A stretch of 64,000 nucleotides of DNA from positions 4,464,001-4,528,000 of the forward strand of contig CM046304.1 in NCBI GenBank assembly GCA_025267735.1, written 5' to 3'. The DNA is from Mactra quadrangularis. Taxonomy: Eukaryota > Mollusca > Bivalvia > Venerida > Mactridae. The stretch's first letter is position 1; each line of letters begins with the position of its first letter. Positions 33,943 through 46,704 of the stretch are shown piece by piece. The position numbers and the translations under genes are program-made. The notes beneath the pieces are model-generated. The model was not told the origin of the DNA. It did not search any database and saw only the letters and a program-made list of their open reading frames with translations.

Positions 33943-35750
33943 TTATATAGAACAGACGACACATGCTAGTTCCCGCCCATCAACGTACGGAGGACATGCG
34001 AGAGTCCCACCACAATGTGCTTCTACAAAGTACAACGTGTTTTCAACATCAGCATTACCGCTATGTGGTACGACGTCTGGTCTCCGGTCCAAACAAACAT
34101 ATTCAGTACTTTCAGCATAACCAGGATAATCACCAACAAGATATCCGCTGTATTCTTCAGTCCAGCCACTATAGCAATCAGTACGTCTAGGGATCATAAC
34201 ACTTGTGCCTCGTGAGACGTAGCATAAAGCACAGGGAGCCTCGCTTCTTCCAACGTACGTTCCGAAAAAGGGTTGTTGAGACGCAGATGAAAGGTGGGGG
34301 TTAAAATTATATTCGATACCAGTCACTGATATGCCATTATCTTTGCTACTTGTAAAGTAATTCCAAGTGGGTTTGTCAGGTAAATAAACATAATTTGCCC
34401 CAGCTCCACCGGAATGATGATTTAAAATGAATGTACTGCCCATGTATCCTATAAGAGAATACAAAGAGATATGTACATTAAATAATTGATAAAATGACTT
34501 AATCATTACTCCATGGTCTTATTTTAACTGTTTACAGCAGATAAGAAAACGGCATTACAACTTTTAAGTCAATTTACTTTGCCGTCTATGATCATAATTA
34601 AGTTAGCACTAAAAGCTTTTTTCAGCAAACAAGACACCTCATGAACTTGTTGCTTTTAACAGGCGACTGACAAATGAAGGAGTTTACGAATTTACATTTA
34701 CAGCTATATATTCAATTAATTACAAATTACAAATTCAATAAAAAGTACAATTGTCTCAAAAAACTTTATGATTAATATATGCACACAGTTGAGCATGACA
34801 TATAATAAAATATGTTTCATTTATTCGTTAACATAATACCATATGCTACTCGAATAAAGTGTTCGTGATTTAAAGTGAGAGAACACGATGTCTACTAATT
34901 GACGTTTGAAATTATGATTATCATTTTACAATTTATATGTATACAGATATCATACTAATTAATATTTACAATTTAAAGCCTACTCGAGTAACGCTGATAT
35001 TATATGTTGATACATAAATTGGAACACAATTCATTTTAAACAAAATAACACTATATAAAACGCGGCTGATTTCGTCGGCCAGAAACGGACCTAAACGATC
35101 AATGACAGAACATGTGTAAGACTGATGTTACTAACCTGCGTGAACAAGAGTGGAAACATTTCCAGGACATGTTGTTCTACCCCATCTGATATACGTGTCA
35201 CCTGCGTCTGTAAATACATGAAAGATAGATTGTAAAACATTATAAACAACAAAAATAATTTGTAAAGAAACAGAGGTAACTATTTTAGGTCATGCATAGG
35301 AAAAAATATAATCAAAAGTATGAAATCATGTAGAGCAGTTGTCAGTCACTGATGGAAGTATACATCCCTAACTTACATAGTTAAAAGCTTAATCCAGACA
35401 ATTATTCTTTCTAGGAATGGTAGGAAGGTTGATTTACCGCCGTCTAGTGACATAATACCCAACTATATAAATGTTGATTTCTTACTTTCATAAAAGTTCT
35501 TTGTTTGTAGTTGTGTCTTCAAAGCAGTTATCTCCGTGTTCTGGTCAGTGATTTTCGTGTTTTGGTCAGCAATTTTAGTGTTTTGGTCGGCAATTTTAGT
35601 GCTCTGGTCAGCAATCTGTTTCTCTAACTCTGCAATTCTGGTCACAATGTCTCCTTCAGTATGAAGTAGAAGACGTTTGGAAGGTTCTGCTAGAATTGAC
35701 ACAACCACCAGTCCAAGGAGCAACATCGAAACATTCAAACGATAGTCCAT
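33943..35750 (-). CDS. Gene D: short-chain collagen C4-like secreted protein, 4-heptad coiled coil
   Basis: Minus-strand exons 35750-35486, 35207-35136 and 34448-33943, 280 residues; counterpart of gene A. Signal peptide MLLLGLVVVSILA, four heptads plus ITALKTQ, the RWGRTTCPGN linker (with N-V-S instead of N-G-S, so the sequon is kept), then the C-terminal domain. The first Cys of exon 3 is Tyr here (ANYVYLPDKPTWNYF against VCLP in all paralogues), which should leave an unpaired Cys if it normally forms a disulfide. Other private changes are IPRRTDCYSGWTEEYSGY and LVGDYPGY. Introns are short (687 and 278 bp), with the unfilled TTAA site at 35381-35384. The AATAAA at the gene A position is altered to ATTAAA (33865-33860). 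Confidence 0.85.
35532..35615 (-). repeat. 21 bp coding minisatellite, 4 units (gene D)
   Basis: Four in-frame units (IADQSTK, IADQNTK, IADQNTK, ITDQNTE), one more than gene A. Confidence 0.85.
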
Positions 35751-36260
35751 TTTTACACTCCGTTAATAAATGTCAATTTTACGTGAAGTTATGACACAAT
35801 TATTAAGTTTTTGCCTCGCTTATTTTTTTTAGAGAGATAAGTCAATGTAATGAGTCTACAATGTATTGTAATGATAGTTCAAACAAGATAAGAAGTATAA
35901 GATATGTAGGTCATATGAGATCAGTGCCTCTTATAAAATGAAGTTTTTAATGAGTTTCAAAAAGACGCGGCGTATATAAGGAACAAGTTAGAAGTTCATT
36001 CCCTTTTTAAGAGAGTCAATATATGTGACTGAGTCGGTTCCCTTTGGTTCTTAAATGAATAATTTATGTTTGTGTCATAAAACGATAACAATTGATATAA
36101 TAAGGAATGGTGCCACATTGACTTATAATATGCTTTCATGTATGTAAGACGACAATATTCTAAGTACATATAATATAGTGTTGGATATTCAGTGAAGCTT
36201 TAATTTCAGTACTTTCAAAGTTGATGGTCTTAATAGCGAAATTGTTTCTAAATAGGGGTT
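35751..36260 (-). promoter_or_regulatory. Conserved upstream region of gene D
   Basis: Counterpart of 7053-7560, with a candidate TATA box at 35973-35978 in the conserved GCGGCGTATATAAGG context. Confidence 0.5.
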
Positions 36261-37264
36261 TAAAGGCACTCATTCAAAGATTTTAACTTAAATATCAACT
36301 TTTTCTAAAACTATCAAAATTGTATGAAAACATTTTTGGAAGCAGGAAAGTAGTGTGTTGTAATGACAATTTTAGTTTAAATTGACAAATAACTAAAAAT
36401 GATGGTGTTTCATGTAGTACACATCCACCCCTTTTGTAACGGTATAGACAATTTTAGTGCATTTTTATGACTTTTATTGTATATTTTTGTTTGCAACCTA
36501 TAGATCAGTTTGTATTAAAATATTAAGAATTAATGTAATCTTTTGACACCATTACAGACACTGAATGATATTCTGAAATTACAGAAAAAAATTGTGAACT
36601 AGTACCTATAATTTCTCTCAAATAAAACTCACTTGAGACTTAAATGTCGTCAAAAATTCTTTTACTATAACTAGGATGGTCTTCATAGCAGAATGTATAT
36701 TTAATTTATTCAGATATATTAAATTGTAATCAAAAAGACATATTTAACAAGTTGTATTTGCGTTGTGATCATTTCAAGATGTGGCTAAAAGATGTTACGT
36801 TTTTTTAATTTGCCAGGCATTAACTTATTGATAAAGCTTTATACTTTTTTAACCAATCTTGAAATTATATTTCCAAACGTGAAATTGGTTAACATTTTAA
36901 TTAGATAGATACCTGTCTGAAGCTCACACTTGACGTGGCTTCCTTGTGTTGCTTATTGATGCCCCCAGACGCTGACTAACCAATATTCCCGTTGTCGGCA
37001 ACCACAGTACTTTCTTCCGTTACAATACATAACGCAGCATAGCGGAGTTATGTATCGTGGGATAACCGACGATGCAATATTCATAGACTGAAGTGTAAAT
37101 TGTCAAAATGTTGTATCGCTGTTTTCTTGTTTGCTGTAAATGATTTTCGGGAAGTAAACTTTTATGTATGCATTGGAAAAGCAGCTCTTAATGTTTCAGT
37201 AAAAATAATAAGACGATGATGTAAGAAAGAGGTCAATTACATTAATGCATATAATCTCTTACAG

Positions 37265-37775
37265 GATATATGGGCAGTACCTTCATGTTAAGTCACCGTT
37301 CCGGTGGAATTGGAGCTGGGGAAAATTATGTTTGCTTAACTAACAAGCCAACTTGGGATTACTTCACAAGTAGCAAAGATAATGAAATATCGGTGACTGG
37401 TACTGTATATGATTTTAACCCGCACCATTCATCCGAATCTCAACAACCCTTTTTGGAACATTTGTCGGAAGAAGCGAAGCTCCCTGTGCTTTATGCTTCG
37501 TCTCACGAGGCACAAGTGTTATGATCCCCGGACGTACTGATTGCTTTAGTGGCTGGACTAAAGAATACAGCGGATATCTTGTTGGTGGTTATCCTGGTTA
37601 TGCTGACAGTACTGAATATGTTTGTTTGGACCGGAGACCAGAGACCGTATCACATAGTGGCGATGTTGATACAGAAAATTCCCTGTACTTTGTAGAAGCA
37701 CATTGCGGCGGGACTCTTGCATGTCGTCCGTATGTTGATGGGCGGGAATTAGCATGTGTCGTCTGCTCTATATAA
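37265..37775 (+). pseudogene. C4-like exon 3 pseudogene, block 2
   Basis: Acceptor TCTTACAG|GATATATGG and an exon-3-type domain, the counterpart of 10308-10805. It lacks one base in the run CCTTTTT(C)GG around 37450-37455, so the first part (GGIGAGENYVC...) ends at 37524 while the second part (MIPGRTDCFSGWTKEYSGY... CVVCSI) runs in another frame to the normal stop at 37775. Unlike the block 1 copy it has no 14 bp deletion. No exon 1 or 2 upstream. A single-base sequencing error cannot be excluded, but the lack of upstream exons still argues against a normal gene. Confidence 0.8.
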
Positions 37776-38372
37776 ATAATCTACCATTTTATCATTTACT
37801 CCAGATTATTTATGATATTGTTTAGAATGTTATTGATTATCAATGATAAATAAAATACATCAATTCAAAGTGCCTTTGTTAATTTGTTTCATTCACCTTT
37901 ATATATGCTGAATTTAGAAAATTTGGACAACTGTGAAAATTAAAGAGCAAGACCGTTTGACCGTGTGTCACATTGATAATATATTTCACCAATTTTAAAT
38001 GTTAGAATTAATATTATCATTGTAAACACACAGAGAAAAATAATTTTCTATAGAAGAAATAAATACGCTCATTTCATGGCGTAAGAGGTACAATGTTTGG
38101 TTTTATAATTGAATTTATACTAGGCTACATCTTGACAACATATAGCACAATTTCATTTCTTAAATCATAATTAACAAGAAGCCGATTTGTATATATATCA
38201 TGCAAATTGATATAGGAATACTTAGCTTGGGTGTATATATTGATAACATTAATTAAACATCTCATTGAATAATGACTACGTAAGCAAAACATAAATCAGC
38301 ATGAACTTACTTAAAGAAAATATATAGTGATGGTACAAGAATTGGATATTTATTTCATTATGTTTCTAAGCC

Positions 38373-38677
38373 GCCCGGCTAGCTCAGTTGGTAGCACACA
38401 AGTCTACTCATCGAGGGGTCGGGGTTCGATTCCCGGGCGGGGCATACTTTCGTGGAGCTTGGTCATTAAATAATTTCTACGGCCATTCTCCCTCCAATCA
38501 ATGATTATTAATTATGTTGAGCAGTTGCCTGTCACTGACGAAAGTATGCACTTAGTAGTTGATTAACAGCTAAATCCAGGAACTTAGCCTTTCCAGGAGG
38601 AGTGAGTAAGCTGACTGACCGCCGTTATATGACCTATATAATGTGTTGCAATGGCGTAAAACCAACCAGACAAAATC
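38373..38677 (+). mobile_element. SINE family 1
   Basis: Best-preserved head of the family: GCCCGGCTAGCTCAGTTGG and B box GGGTTCGATTCCCGGGC. Same site as 11400-11706. Confidence 0.8.
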
Positions 38678-38877
38678 ATCATGTTTCTGCTTATAGATTA
38701 CAAGTTAATAAATCATGGTGGTTATAGCAAAATCATGTAATCTTCGAAGACATTTAAGTCTCAAGTGCTTCATTTGAGACAACTTAAACCTCTTTTTTGA
38801 AACAATTCCGCTATTAAGACCATCGACTTTGAAAGTACTGAAATTAAAGCTTCACTGAAAAACCAACACTATATTAT

Positions 38878-41631
38878 CACGGGGGCCCAACTCCGTCACA
38901 ACGTGAGTGGATTTCTGTCGAGCTTATGTCACGGATGCCTGTCGATAGTGTTACGGATTTTTGACGAGCACTGAAGAACTAAACGGACAGAAAAGGTATT
39001 TACGTATTTTCCTATCGATAAGAAGCCAATGATATGTAATATTTGTCAAGTGATGATTTTTAAACTCTTATCAATGTCTTTTTTATTGAAGAATAAACCA
39101 AAATCCAAAACCTAGATGTCACGGATTTTTCCCCGTCATGTCACAGTTTATATGACAATACTTGCGTTAATGTCACAGTATTACTGACAATAGTTTTCTT
39201 TTTTTCAGGCTTCCCGAGCAAGATGTAAATGTTGTCCCGAGTTGTTTACCTCTGAAACGGAAGCCGTTCATAGCGTGGCTTCATTTCATCCAATATGGTC
39301 TGTTTTCCATTTTGATTTTCAACGATGATGGCAAACTTAAACCAAGGACGTACAAGACAAAAGGCTTTGATATTAACCCAAGTGAAAGTAGATGTTTTAA
39401 CGGAAACATCTAGGTGCAAACTTGGATGTCCGTGAATGTCCAGCTTATAACTGAAGATAAGCAATTCATCTAAAAGTGTTCATAGATAAGCATTATTATA
39501 TAAGCTACTGAGTCCTATGTTCTTTCACAGATACATTTGACAAAGATAGTGTTATGGTAGCTTTGACTCAGATTCTAGTGACACCACTTTGTAGAGTGAT
39601 ACTTGTGATATTGTTTTCTAGATGAATTGCATGTGTCTCTAAATGTTGAAGTTTCTGACAACAATAACAACTTTACAAAGCGTCTGACACATATGAAAAA
39701 TGTCCATACAGGCCACATAAAGTAGTAATTCAAGTAGGCACCATAGAGCTGTTCAAAGGAACCTTCAGTTTGAATATACAACAATGTTTTTGTTTATGAT
39801 GGTTTTGTAATATGTTTCTTAATAAATAGATAATTTCGTTACTTCACATGTAGATTTTTAACCTCCTTTTGTTTATCAACAGTTATTATTAAACATCTTT
39901 TTGTAAATGAATGATTAGTTTCGTTTTAAAAATCTTGTAAAGGATACATGTATACTTGTACATTTTTGCCTTATGTTTATGTTTTACTATAAGTTAACTT
40001 TTATTGTTTTGCTTGTGGATACGATCAATGTTAAACAAGATTTGTTCAATGTTTCTACAAGCTTTGAATTCTCTGACTAGTAGAATTTTGTGAATTCGTG
40101 CCTAGCTCTGACCAAGACTTTTTTATGTAAAAGTATGGAACTGCTTGGGTCAAAAATGATCTAGTACTGGTTAGGAAGATGCTTGTTGAGCTGCATACAT
40201 GACTGTTTTGAGTTTTGATAAGTGTACATGTCATGAATCAAATGCAGTAAACTTTAAGTTTAATCAACAGACTTATTGTTATTTCAGCTGTTTAGATAGT
40301 CCCTGGACAAGATGATTATTTTCTGATCTGTTATGTTTTACATGGGTTGAAATGGTTAAATGTTTTTACACTATAAAGCGTCTAAGATCATCTCGGAGAT
40401 TATTCACATTGGTGTACTGTACATTGATAACTCACAATCATAAGTTATGATGAACAAAAAAACGGGCTTGGGGCTATTGAATGAGAATTGAATATGGGTA
40501 TCCTATTTATAGGCTTGGGTGACATTGTTTTGCCAGATTTCAACATGAAAATATGTATACAATATTTTTTGTAAAGTGCTTGTAAATGTCAGTCATCGTA
40601 AATGAAACACGTATTTGAACATGTTACTCCAATTATCTGCATGTATGAACAAAACATGACACGTATAAGTTGATTATTTAACAAGAAATCTTTTGATATA
40701 AGTCCATTACATGAATTTGTATTTGAATTCTAAAAAAACATGAATCAATTCTCAGGATACAAATTCCAGGAACAACTAATGTACGGTATTTTTGGTGCAA
40801 TTTCTGACCACTAGAGTTGATAAAAATGAATTGAATAGTTCCAGCTTTTTTCTTATTTAGGTAACTATGACTTATGTATTAACATTTCTTGTGAAACTAT
40901 CTGCAGGTATAAATAAGAAACAATAAACAGAAGTATAAGAAAGCAAAACTGTATGTATTCGCAGTTGTATTAAGCTGTAAGTTCAAATTAAAACTTTACA
41001 ATAAAAAATTGTGCTCACAAATAATATCAAATTCGAATATAAGTCAATCCTTAAAGGACATTAGGCAATATTTTCGAAGGGTGAACTTGATTATGGTCTC
41101 TGATTGGCTGTGAGCCTTTTTCAGGTTCATGAAAGCCTGGTACCCTAACTGACGTACGTGATAGTTTATGTCGACGCGTATCAGGTAAAATACATGTTTC
41201 CTGAAAAAAGTACAATTTTGAAAACATAATCGATTTTTAAAAAATATACTTTTGTTTTGCAACGTTTTTACGCTTTATAATCAACGCATTGAGTGGATCA
41301 TCAAGTCATACACTTGTTTTATATTTGGAAAAATCAGTGACCCTATAGACAGAAAACTGTGACATGAGATACAACCTCGTCATAAATACCGTGACATATC
41401 TATTGCAAACGGATTTCACAAACTGCTATTAGTCGCTTACCGACTTGATCAAAACTTATTATATTATAAACATAATCTAAGAAACAATCTTAGTATTGAA
41501 GAAACGTCATTTAACTGGTTTAACGATTCTGTATCTTATTTCTAGTAAAAATCCGTGACATTATCGACAGGCATCCGTGACATTAGCTCGACAGAAATCC
41601 ACTCACATTGTGACGGAGTTGGGCCCCCGTG
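38878..41631. mobile_element. 2.75 kb element with 85 bp terminal inverted repeats
   Basis: The two ends are inverted copies over about 85 bp with four mismatches, starting CACGGGGGCCCAACTCCGTC. ATTAT flanks both sides (38873-38877 and 41632-41636); the gene C upstream region has the unfilled site around 11952-11958. GTCACGG motifs recur several times inside both ends. A 68-codon frame after a splice-acceptor-like TTCTTTTTTTCAG at about 39196-39208 has no recognisable domain; no transposase is seen. CAC ends with a 5 bp duplication occur in Transib/RAG-like elements, and CAC starts also in CACTA elements, but neither is established here. It sits about 450 bp upstream of gene E. Confidence 0.85.
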
Positions 41632-41636
41632 ATTAT

Positions 41637-42085
41637 GTACTTAGAATATTGTCGTCTTACATACATGTAAGCATATTATAAGTCAATGTGGCATCATTCA
41701 TGTGTGACCTATATAGTATAAATAATCATCCTTATAATATCAATGTTATCGTTTTATGACACAAACATAGATTATTCATTTAATAACCAAAGGGAACCAC
41801 CTCAGTCACATATATTGATTCTCTTAAAAAGGGAATGAACTTCTAACTTGTTCCTTATATTCGCCGCGTCTTTTTGAAACTCATTAAATACTTCATTTTA
41901 TCAGAGGCACTGATCCCATATGACCTACATATTTTATAATTCTTATCTTGTTTGAACTATCATAACAATGGACTCATTACGTTGAATTACCACTTTAAAT
42001 ATATTACGTGAGACATTAAACTTTAATACTTGTGTCATAGCTTCACATAAAATTAACATTTATTAAGAAGTTAGAGAGTGTAAAA
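41637..42085 (+). promoter_or_regulatory. Conserved upstream region of gene E
   Basis: Counterpart of the gene C upstream region; the TATA candidate is altered (CTTATATTCGCCGCG, 41854-41868). The 2.75 kb element directly abuts this region, separating it from the sequence that lies upstream in block 1. Confidence 0.45.
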
Positions 42086-45000
42086 ATGGATTATCGTTAT
42101 AATGTTTGGATGTTGTTGTTTGGACTGGCAGTAGTGTCAATTCTAGCAGAACCTTCCAAACGTCTTCTACTTCATACTGAAGGAGATATTGTGACCAGAA
42201 TTGCAGAGTTAGAGAAACAGATTGCTGACCAGAACACTAAAATTGCCGACCAAAACACGAAAATTGCTGACCAAAGCAGTAATATAGCTGACCAAAACAC
42301 GAAAATTGCTGACCAAAGCAAACTGATAGCTGACCAAAGCAGAAATATTACTGCCCAAAACAGGAAAATTGCTGACCAGAACACTGAGATAACGGCTTTG
42401 AAGACACAAATACAAACAATTATCACAAATAAAAGTAAGAAATAACTGTTTATATACGTTGTACTTCTATTATAATAGCTACAAACAAATACAATTCAAT
42501 TCATTTTTCAGAGCAGAGCACATATTTTCATATTTTAGTTATGTCTTCCATATTTATGATTTATGAATCACATGAAGAAGACGAATAAAGTCGAAACGCG
42601 TTGTGGAGTTTTAATTGGAGTTTGTTTTCTCTATCAACAACTATTTATAATCTAAAATAAAACAAATTTTACTTAGGAAGCAAGCCTCGAAAAGTTACAA
42701 AATAATAACATTGTAACGACATTTGGACTGTAACATTACGGAGCCCCTAAAGTGACAGTTGAAATACTTTTTTATTATCACAAATATTTCGTTTAAACGT
42801 AATATTATTTCGTTTATTCGAAATATTAATTCGATTTAACGAAATAATATTACGTTTTTTCGAAATAATTATTTCGATTTAACGAAATAATATTATTTCA
42901 TTTTTTCGAAATAATTTTTACGTTTTTTCGAAAAAATTATTTCGTTTTATCGAAATATTATTTCGAAAAAACGAAATATTATTTCGTTTAAACGTAATAT
43001 TTTTTCGTTCAATCGAAATAATTATTTCGATTTTTCGAAATAATTATTTCGTTTTTTCGAGATAATATTATTTCGTTTATTTCGAAATAATTATTACGTT
43101 TTTTCGAAATAATTATTTCGTTTTATCGAAATATTATTTCGTTTTTACGAAATTATTTTTCAAATTTTCGAAATAATTATTTTGATTTTTCGAAATAATA
43201 ATTTTGAAAAAAACGAAATAATTATTGAATAATCGAAATATTTTTTCGTTTAATCGAAATAATATTACGTTTTAAACCGAATAATTATTTCGAAAAAACG
43301 AAATAATATTTCAAAAAAACGAAATAATTATTTCGATTTAACGAAATAATATAACGTTTAAGCGAAAAAATATTTCGTATAAGCGAAATAATATTATAAC
43401 GAAAAAACGAAATAATTATTTCGTTTAAACGTAATATTATTTCGTTTAATCGAAATAATATTTCGAATAAACGAAATAATATTTCGTAAAAACGAAATAA
43501 TATTACGTTTAAACGAAATAGTTGTGAAAATAGAAAAAGTATTTCAAAATGTCACTTTAGGGGCTACGTACTACATAGACAGTTTTGAAGTTGGTAAACA
43601 ACTGTTCTGTAGTTAATTCTGTTTTACATTTTATATTTCATGTATTTACAGAGGCAGGTGACACGTATATCAGATGGGGTCGAACAACATGTCCTGGAAA
43701 CGGTTCCACTCTTGTTCACGCAGGTTAGCATTTTCAGATTTTCACATGTATTGCCTATGTATTGGAAGTTTTGTTTTGAAATCGTATCTTAATAATGTTA
43801 TTCCGCGTAAAACAAAATATGTTTTACCTACACGTGTATATAAGTTTAACAATATTCTCGTAGGCTTAAAAGTGCACAAACATGTACATTGTATAAATAT
43901 ATACATATCTCGTACATGTATATTACATGCCGCGGCCTAGGCGTAGTGGTTGGCATGTCTGACTTCGAATCCGCAGATCGCGGGTTCGAAACCCGGTCAC
44001 GGCAGGTCATACCCTATACATGGGTTGTCGGCCTCCTGGTAGGGTAAGTTAGTACCGGTGATAGATAATTGTCCAGGAAACCTATAGTAGGAAGAGCTGG
44101 CCGTCGTGTATATGACCTAAATATGTGTTGAATGCGACGATAATCAAAACAAAACAAACAAACATGTACAGTACATTGTGTTTGAATAATGATTAGAATG
44201 ATATAAAAGCCCTAGATCGAAACAATTGCAGTAAGTGCACACTGTATTCTCGAATTTAATCCACAAACACCTTTTTCGTATAGATTATATTATGGCATTC
44301 TGTCTGTAGACGAAAGATTGACAGTGGTTTTATTTATGTCATGATCAACTGTGCTTAAATATTGAATATAAAAGACATATTTTACAAGCTGTATTTGAGC
44401 TGCTGTGATCATTTCAAATTGAGACCAATGTACCGTCACAATTTCTAATTTACCAGGCATAAACTGATAGATATAAAACTTAAAACCCTTTGAACCAACC
44501 ATGAAAACATATTTCCAAACGTGAAATCGGTTAACACCTTTTTTTAGACTGTCATCAGTCAGAAGCAAAACTTATACATGGCGTTATTAATTTGCTAATA
44601 AAATTATTAAAGTCTTTAAAGGCTGACTTACCAATCTTAATAGACTGCAAAGTAAATTGACTGTAACTGCTGTAAAAGACTTTATGGTACAGTACTCTAA
44701 TATATTCCTTGAATAAGCGATGCTCAATAATATAGCCAAAATAAGACCAATTGTAAGAACTACGCAGCTATAGAGCTGTATATCTAATTCTTTAATGTAC
44801 ATATCTATATTCTCTTACAGGATATATGAGCGGTGCATTCATGACAAATCGCACGTACAGCGGAGCTGGGGCAAATTATGTTTGTTTACCGGACAACCCA
44901 ACTTGGAATTACTTTAATAGTAGCAAAGATAATAACATATCGGTGACTGGTGTCGAATTTAATTTTTACCCTCACCATTCAACCGCAGCTCAACAACTCT

Positions 45001-45326
45001 TTTTCGGAAATTTTGTCGGAAGGAGCGAGGCTCCCTGTGCTTTATGCTACGTCTCACGAGGTACAAGTGTTATGATTCCCGGACGTACTGATTGCTATAG
45101 TGGCTGGACTAAAGAATACAGCGGATATCTGGTGGGTGGTTATCCTCGTTATGCTGACAGTACTGAATATGTTTGTTTGGACCGGAGACTACAGGCCGTA
45201 CCACATAGTGGCGATGCTGATCGTGAAAATACGCTGTACTTTGTGGAAGCACATTGCGGTGGAACTCTCGCATGTCCTCCGTATGTTGATGGGCGGGAAA
45301 TAGCTTGTGTCGTCTGTTCTATATAA
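42086..45326 (+). CDS. Gene E: short-chain collagen C4-like secreted protein, 8-heptad coiled coil
   Basis: Exons 42086-42434, 43652-43723 and 44821-45326, phase-1 GT-AG introns, 308 residues; counterpart of gene C. Signal peptide as in gene C, eight heptads including IADQSKL, IADQSRN, ITAQNRK (one N-I-T sequon), then ITALKTQ and a short IITNK tail before the donor. Exon 2 is GDTYIRWGRTTCPGNGSTLV. Exon 3 keeps all nine Cys and ends REIACVVCSI. Intron 1 is enlarged by an 834 bp element built of palindromic repeats, which the transcript must read through. Polyadenylation signal at 45391-45396. Likely a secreted oligomer like its paralogues. Confidence 0.87.
42221..42388 (+). repeat. 21 bp coding minisatellite, 8 units (gene E)
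   Basis: Eight in-frame units; half the number in gene C. The units shared with gene C suggest gain in C or loss in E by slippage or unequal exchange after duplication. Confidence 0.88.
42737..43570. mobile_element. 834 bp TIR element filled with palindromic TTTCG/CGAAA satellite
   Basis: Ends GGAGCCCCTAAAGTGACA and, inverted, GTAGCCCCTAAAGTGACA, with similarity continuing through GAAATACTTTTT. The gene C intron lacks it (flanks meet around 13215-13222). Between the ends, about 740 bp is an uninterrupted series of short palindromes such as CGAAATAATTATTTCG, in which TTTCG and CGAAA alternate every 10-14 bp. No coding potential. Target duplication uncertain (a CTACAT-like sequence on the right, GTAACAT on the left). 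Confidence 0.8.
43929..44162 (+). mobile_element. SINE family 2 in intron 2 of gene E
   Basis: Counterpart of 13566-13803, with the same B box GGTTCGAAACC and AAAC tail. Confidence 0.78.
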
Positions 45327-45529
45327 ACAATCTACCCTTTCATGATTTCCAGGAATATTTATGAAATTCAATGTGTTATTGAATAATAATAATAAATAAT
45401 TCATCAACTCAAAGTGTCTATGTTTGCTTGTTTTTATTGTCTACTCTATATCGAAGTTTCCGCAAAATCGACAATTGTGACAATTTAAGGGTAAAGGCTG
45501 TTCGCACGTGTGTTCGTTTGTGTTCGTAC

Positions 45530-46110
45530 AATGATTGGACTTTTGTTAACGGTCTGACTGACCTTTGTACGGAAACGCAGAGAATCATGGGTAAAACTGT
45601 TTATTACCTGAAAACACGTGGCAATGTTTACATTCTAATAATTTCCCCGTTCAGCTGTACTGGACAAAATGAGTATGGTTTTTGTGTCTACTCAAATAAA
45701 ATTTAACTATCCAACCAACTATGCACATTAAATTAAACTTTTATCCGGTTTTTAAACCTCCATCCTAACGTGTTCACATGTCATTCATTACACAGTAATT
45801 TGAAAACAAAAGTATGATACACGGTTTAACTATGCATCTGTAGCTTATGAGGCTTATAAGTACTTTGTATCTATGGATTGATATTCCTGTAGTTAAAGTA
45901 ATCATTTAATTTACAATTTAATAATGATTGTATCAAAAAACGAAAATACCCAACGATTTGTCTTCATGCGCCGCACTATATTCTGTTGCGTACCAAATCG
46001 CCGTATACTGCGAATTGTTGTACGTCTTAGTATAGAGGTGATATTATCACCTGCTATTGTAGAATGCTGATTGGGCTGTAAAAGCAAGAGGAATGGTGTA
46101 ATCGACGTTT
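45530..46110 (+). repeat. Dispersed repeat downstream of gene E
   Basis: Counterpart of 15177-15720, related to part of the TTAA element in gene A. No gene seen. Confidence 0.55.
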
Positions 46111-46704
46111 AACTGGTTGGTTCACAATTGTCCATATGATATCCTTTCATTAAAACTTAAATTTTCCTGAGGATTTCTTCTGTACATACAGAAAGAGGAT
46201 TTCTAAATTTGTGATATGATAAGCATGACATGTACAGGTGAAAACAGACACGGACTGAGAAGATGTGATAAGCAACGTAAACACATTACTTACGTTGGTA
46301 AAGTGCTCACAAAAATGGTAACCAAATCTTTATTAGCTACAATTTATATTATTAAATGTATAAATTCTCTTGGATTGATTGGACATTGTTTGAATGGATC
46401 TTTTTCCACTTTTCTTATTATTTTTCTTCACATACTTATATTGTCAAAAATCCACTAAAACATGATAAAATCATCAATGAAACAATTTGCAAGTAAAAAT
46501 AAAAAAATACAGTCTTAATGAGAATATATTCTTAGACAGTCGTTCTACAGAGTTGCTAGAGAGGACGATCATAAAGTTACTCGTCACATACAGTTTATAA
46601 AAATAATCCACGCATGTAACATGTTATCAACTTTGTTAGAATTGAAATTGATAATTATCTTTCATGCCCCTTCTTATGTTCAGATATTTGTAATAATCAC
46701 TCAT

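Noticed and set aside
42771..43540. CRISPR-like array in the TTTCG/CGAAA region
   Set aside because: There are no regular repeats with unique spacers; the sequence is a continuous palindromic satellite in a eukaryotic intron.
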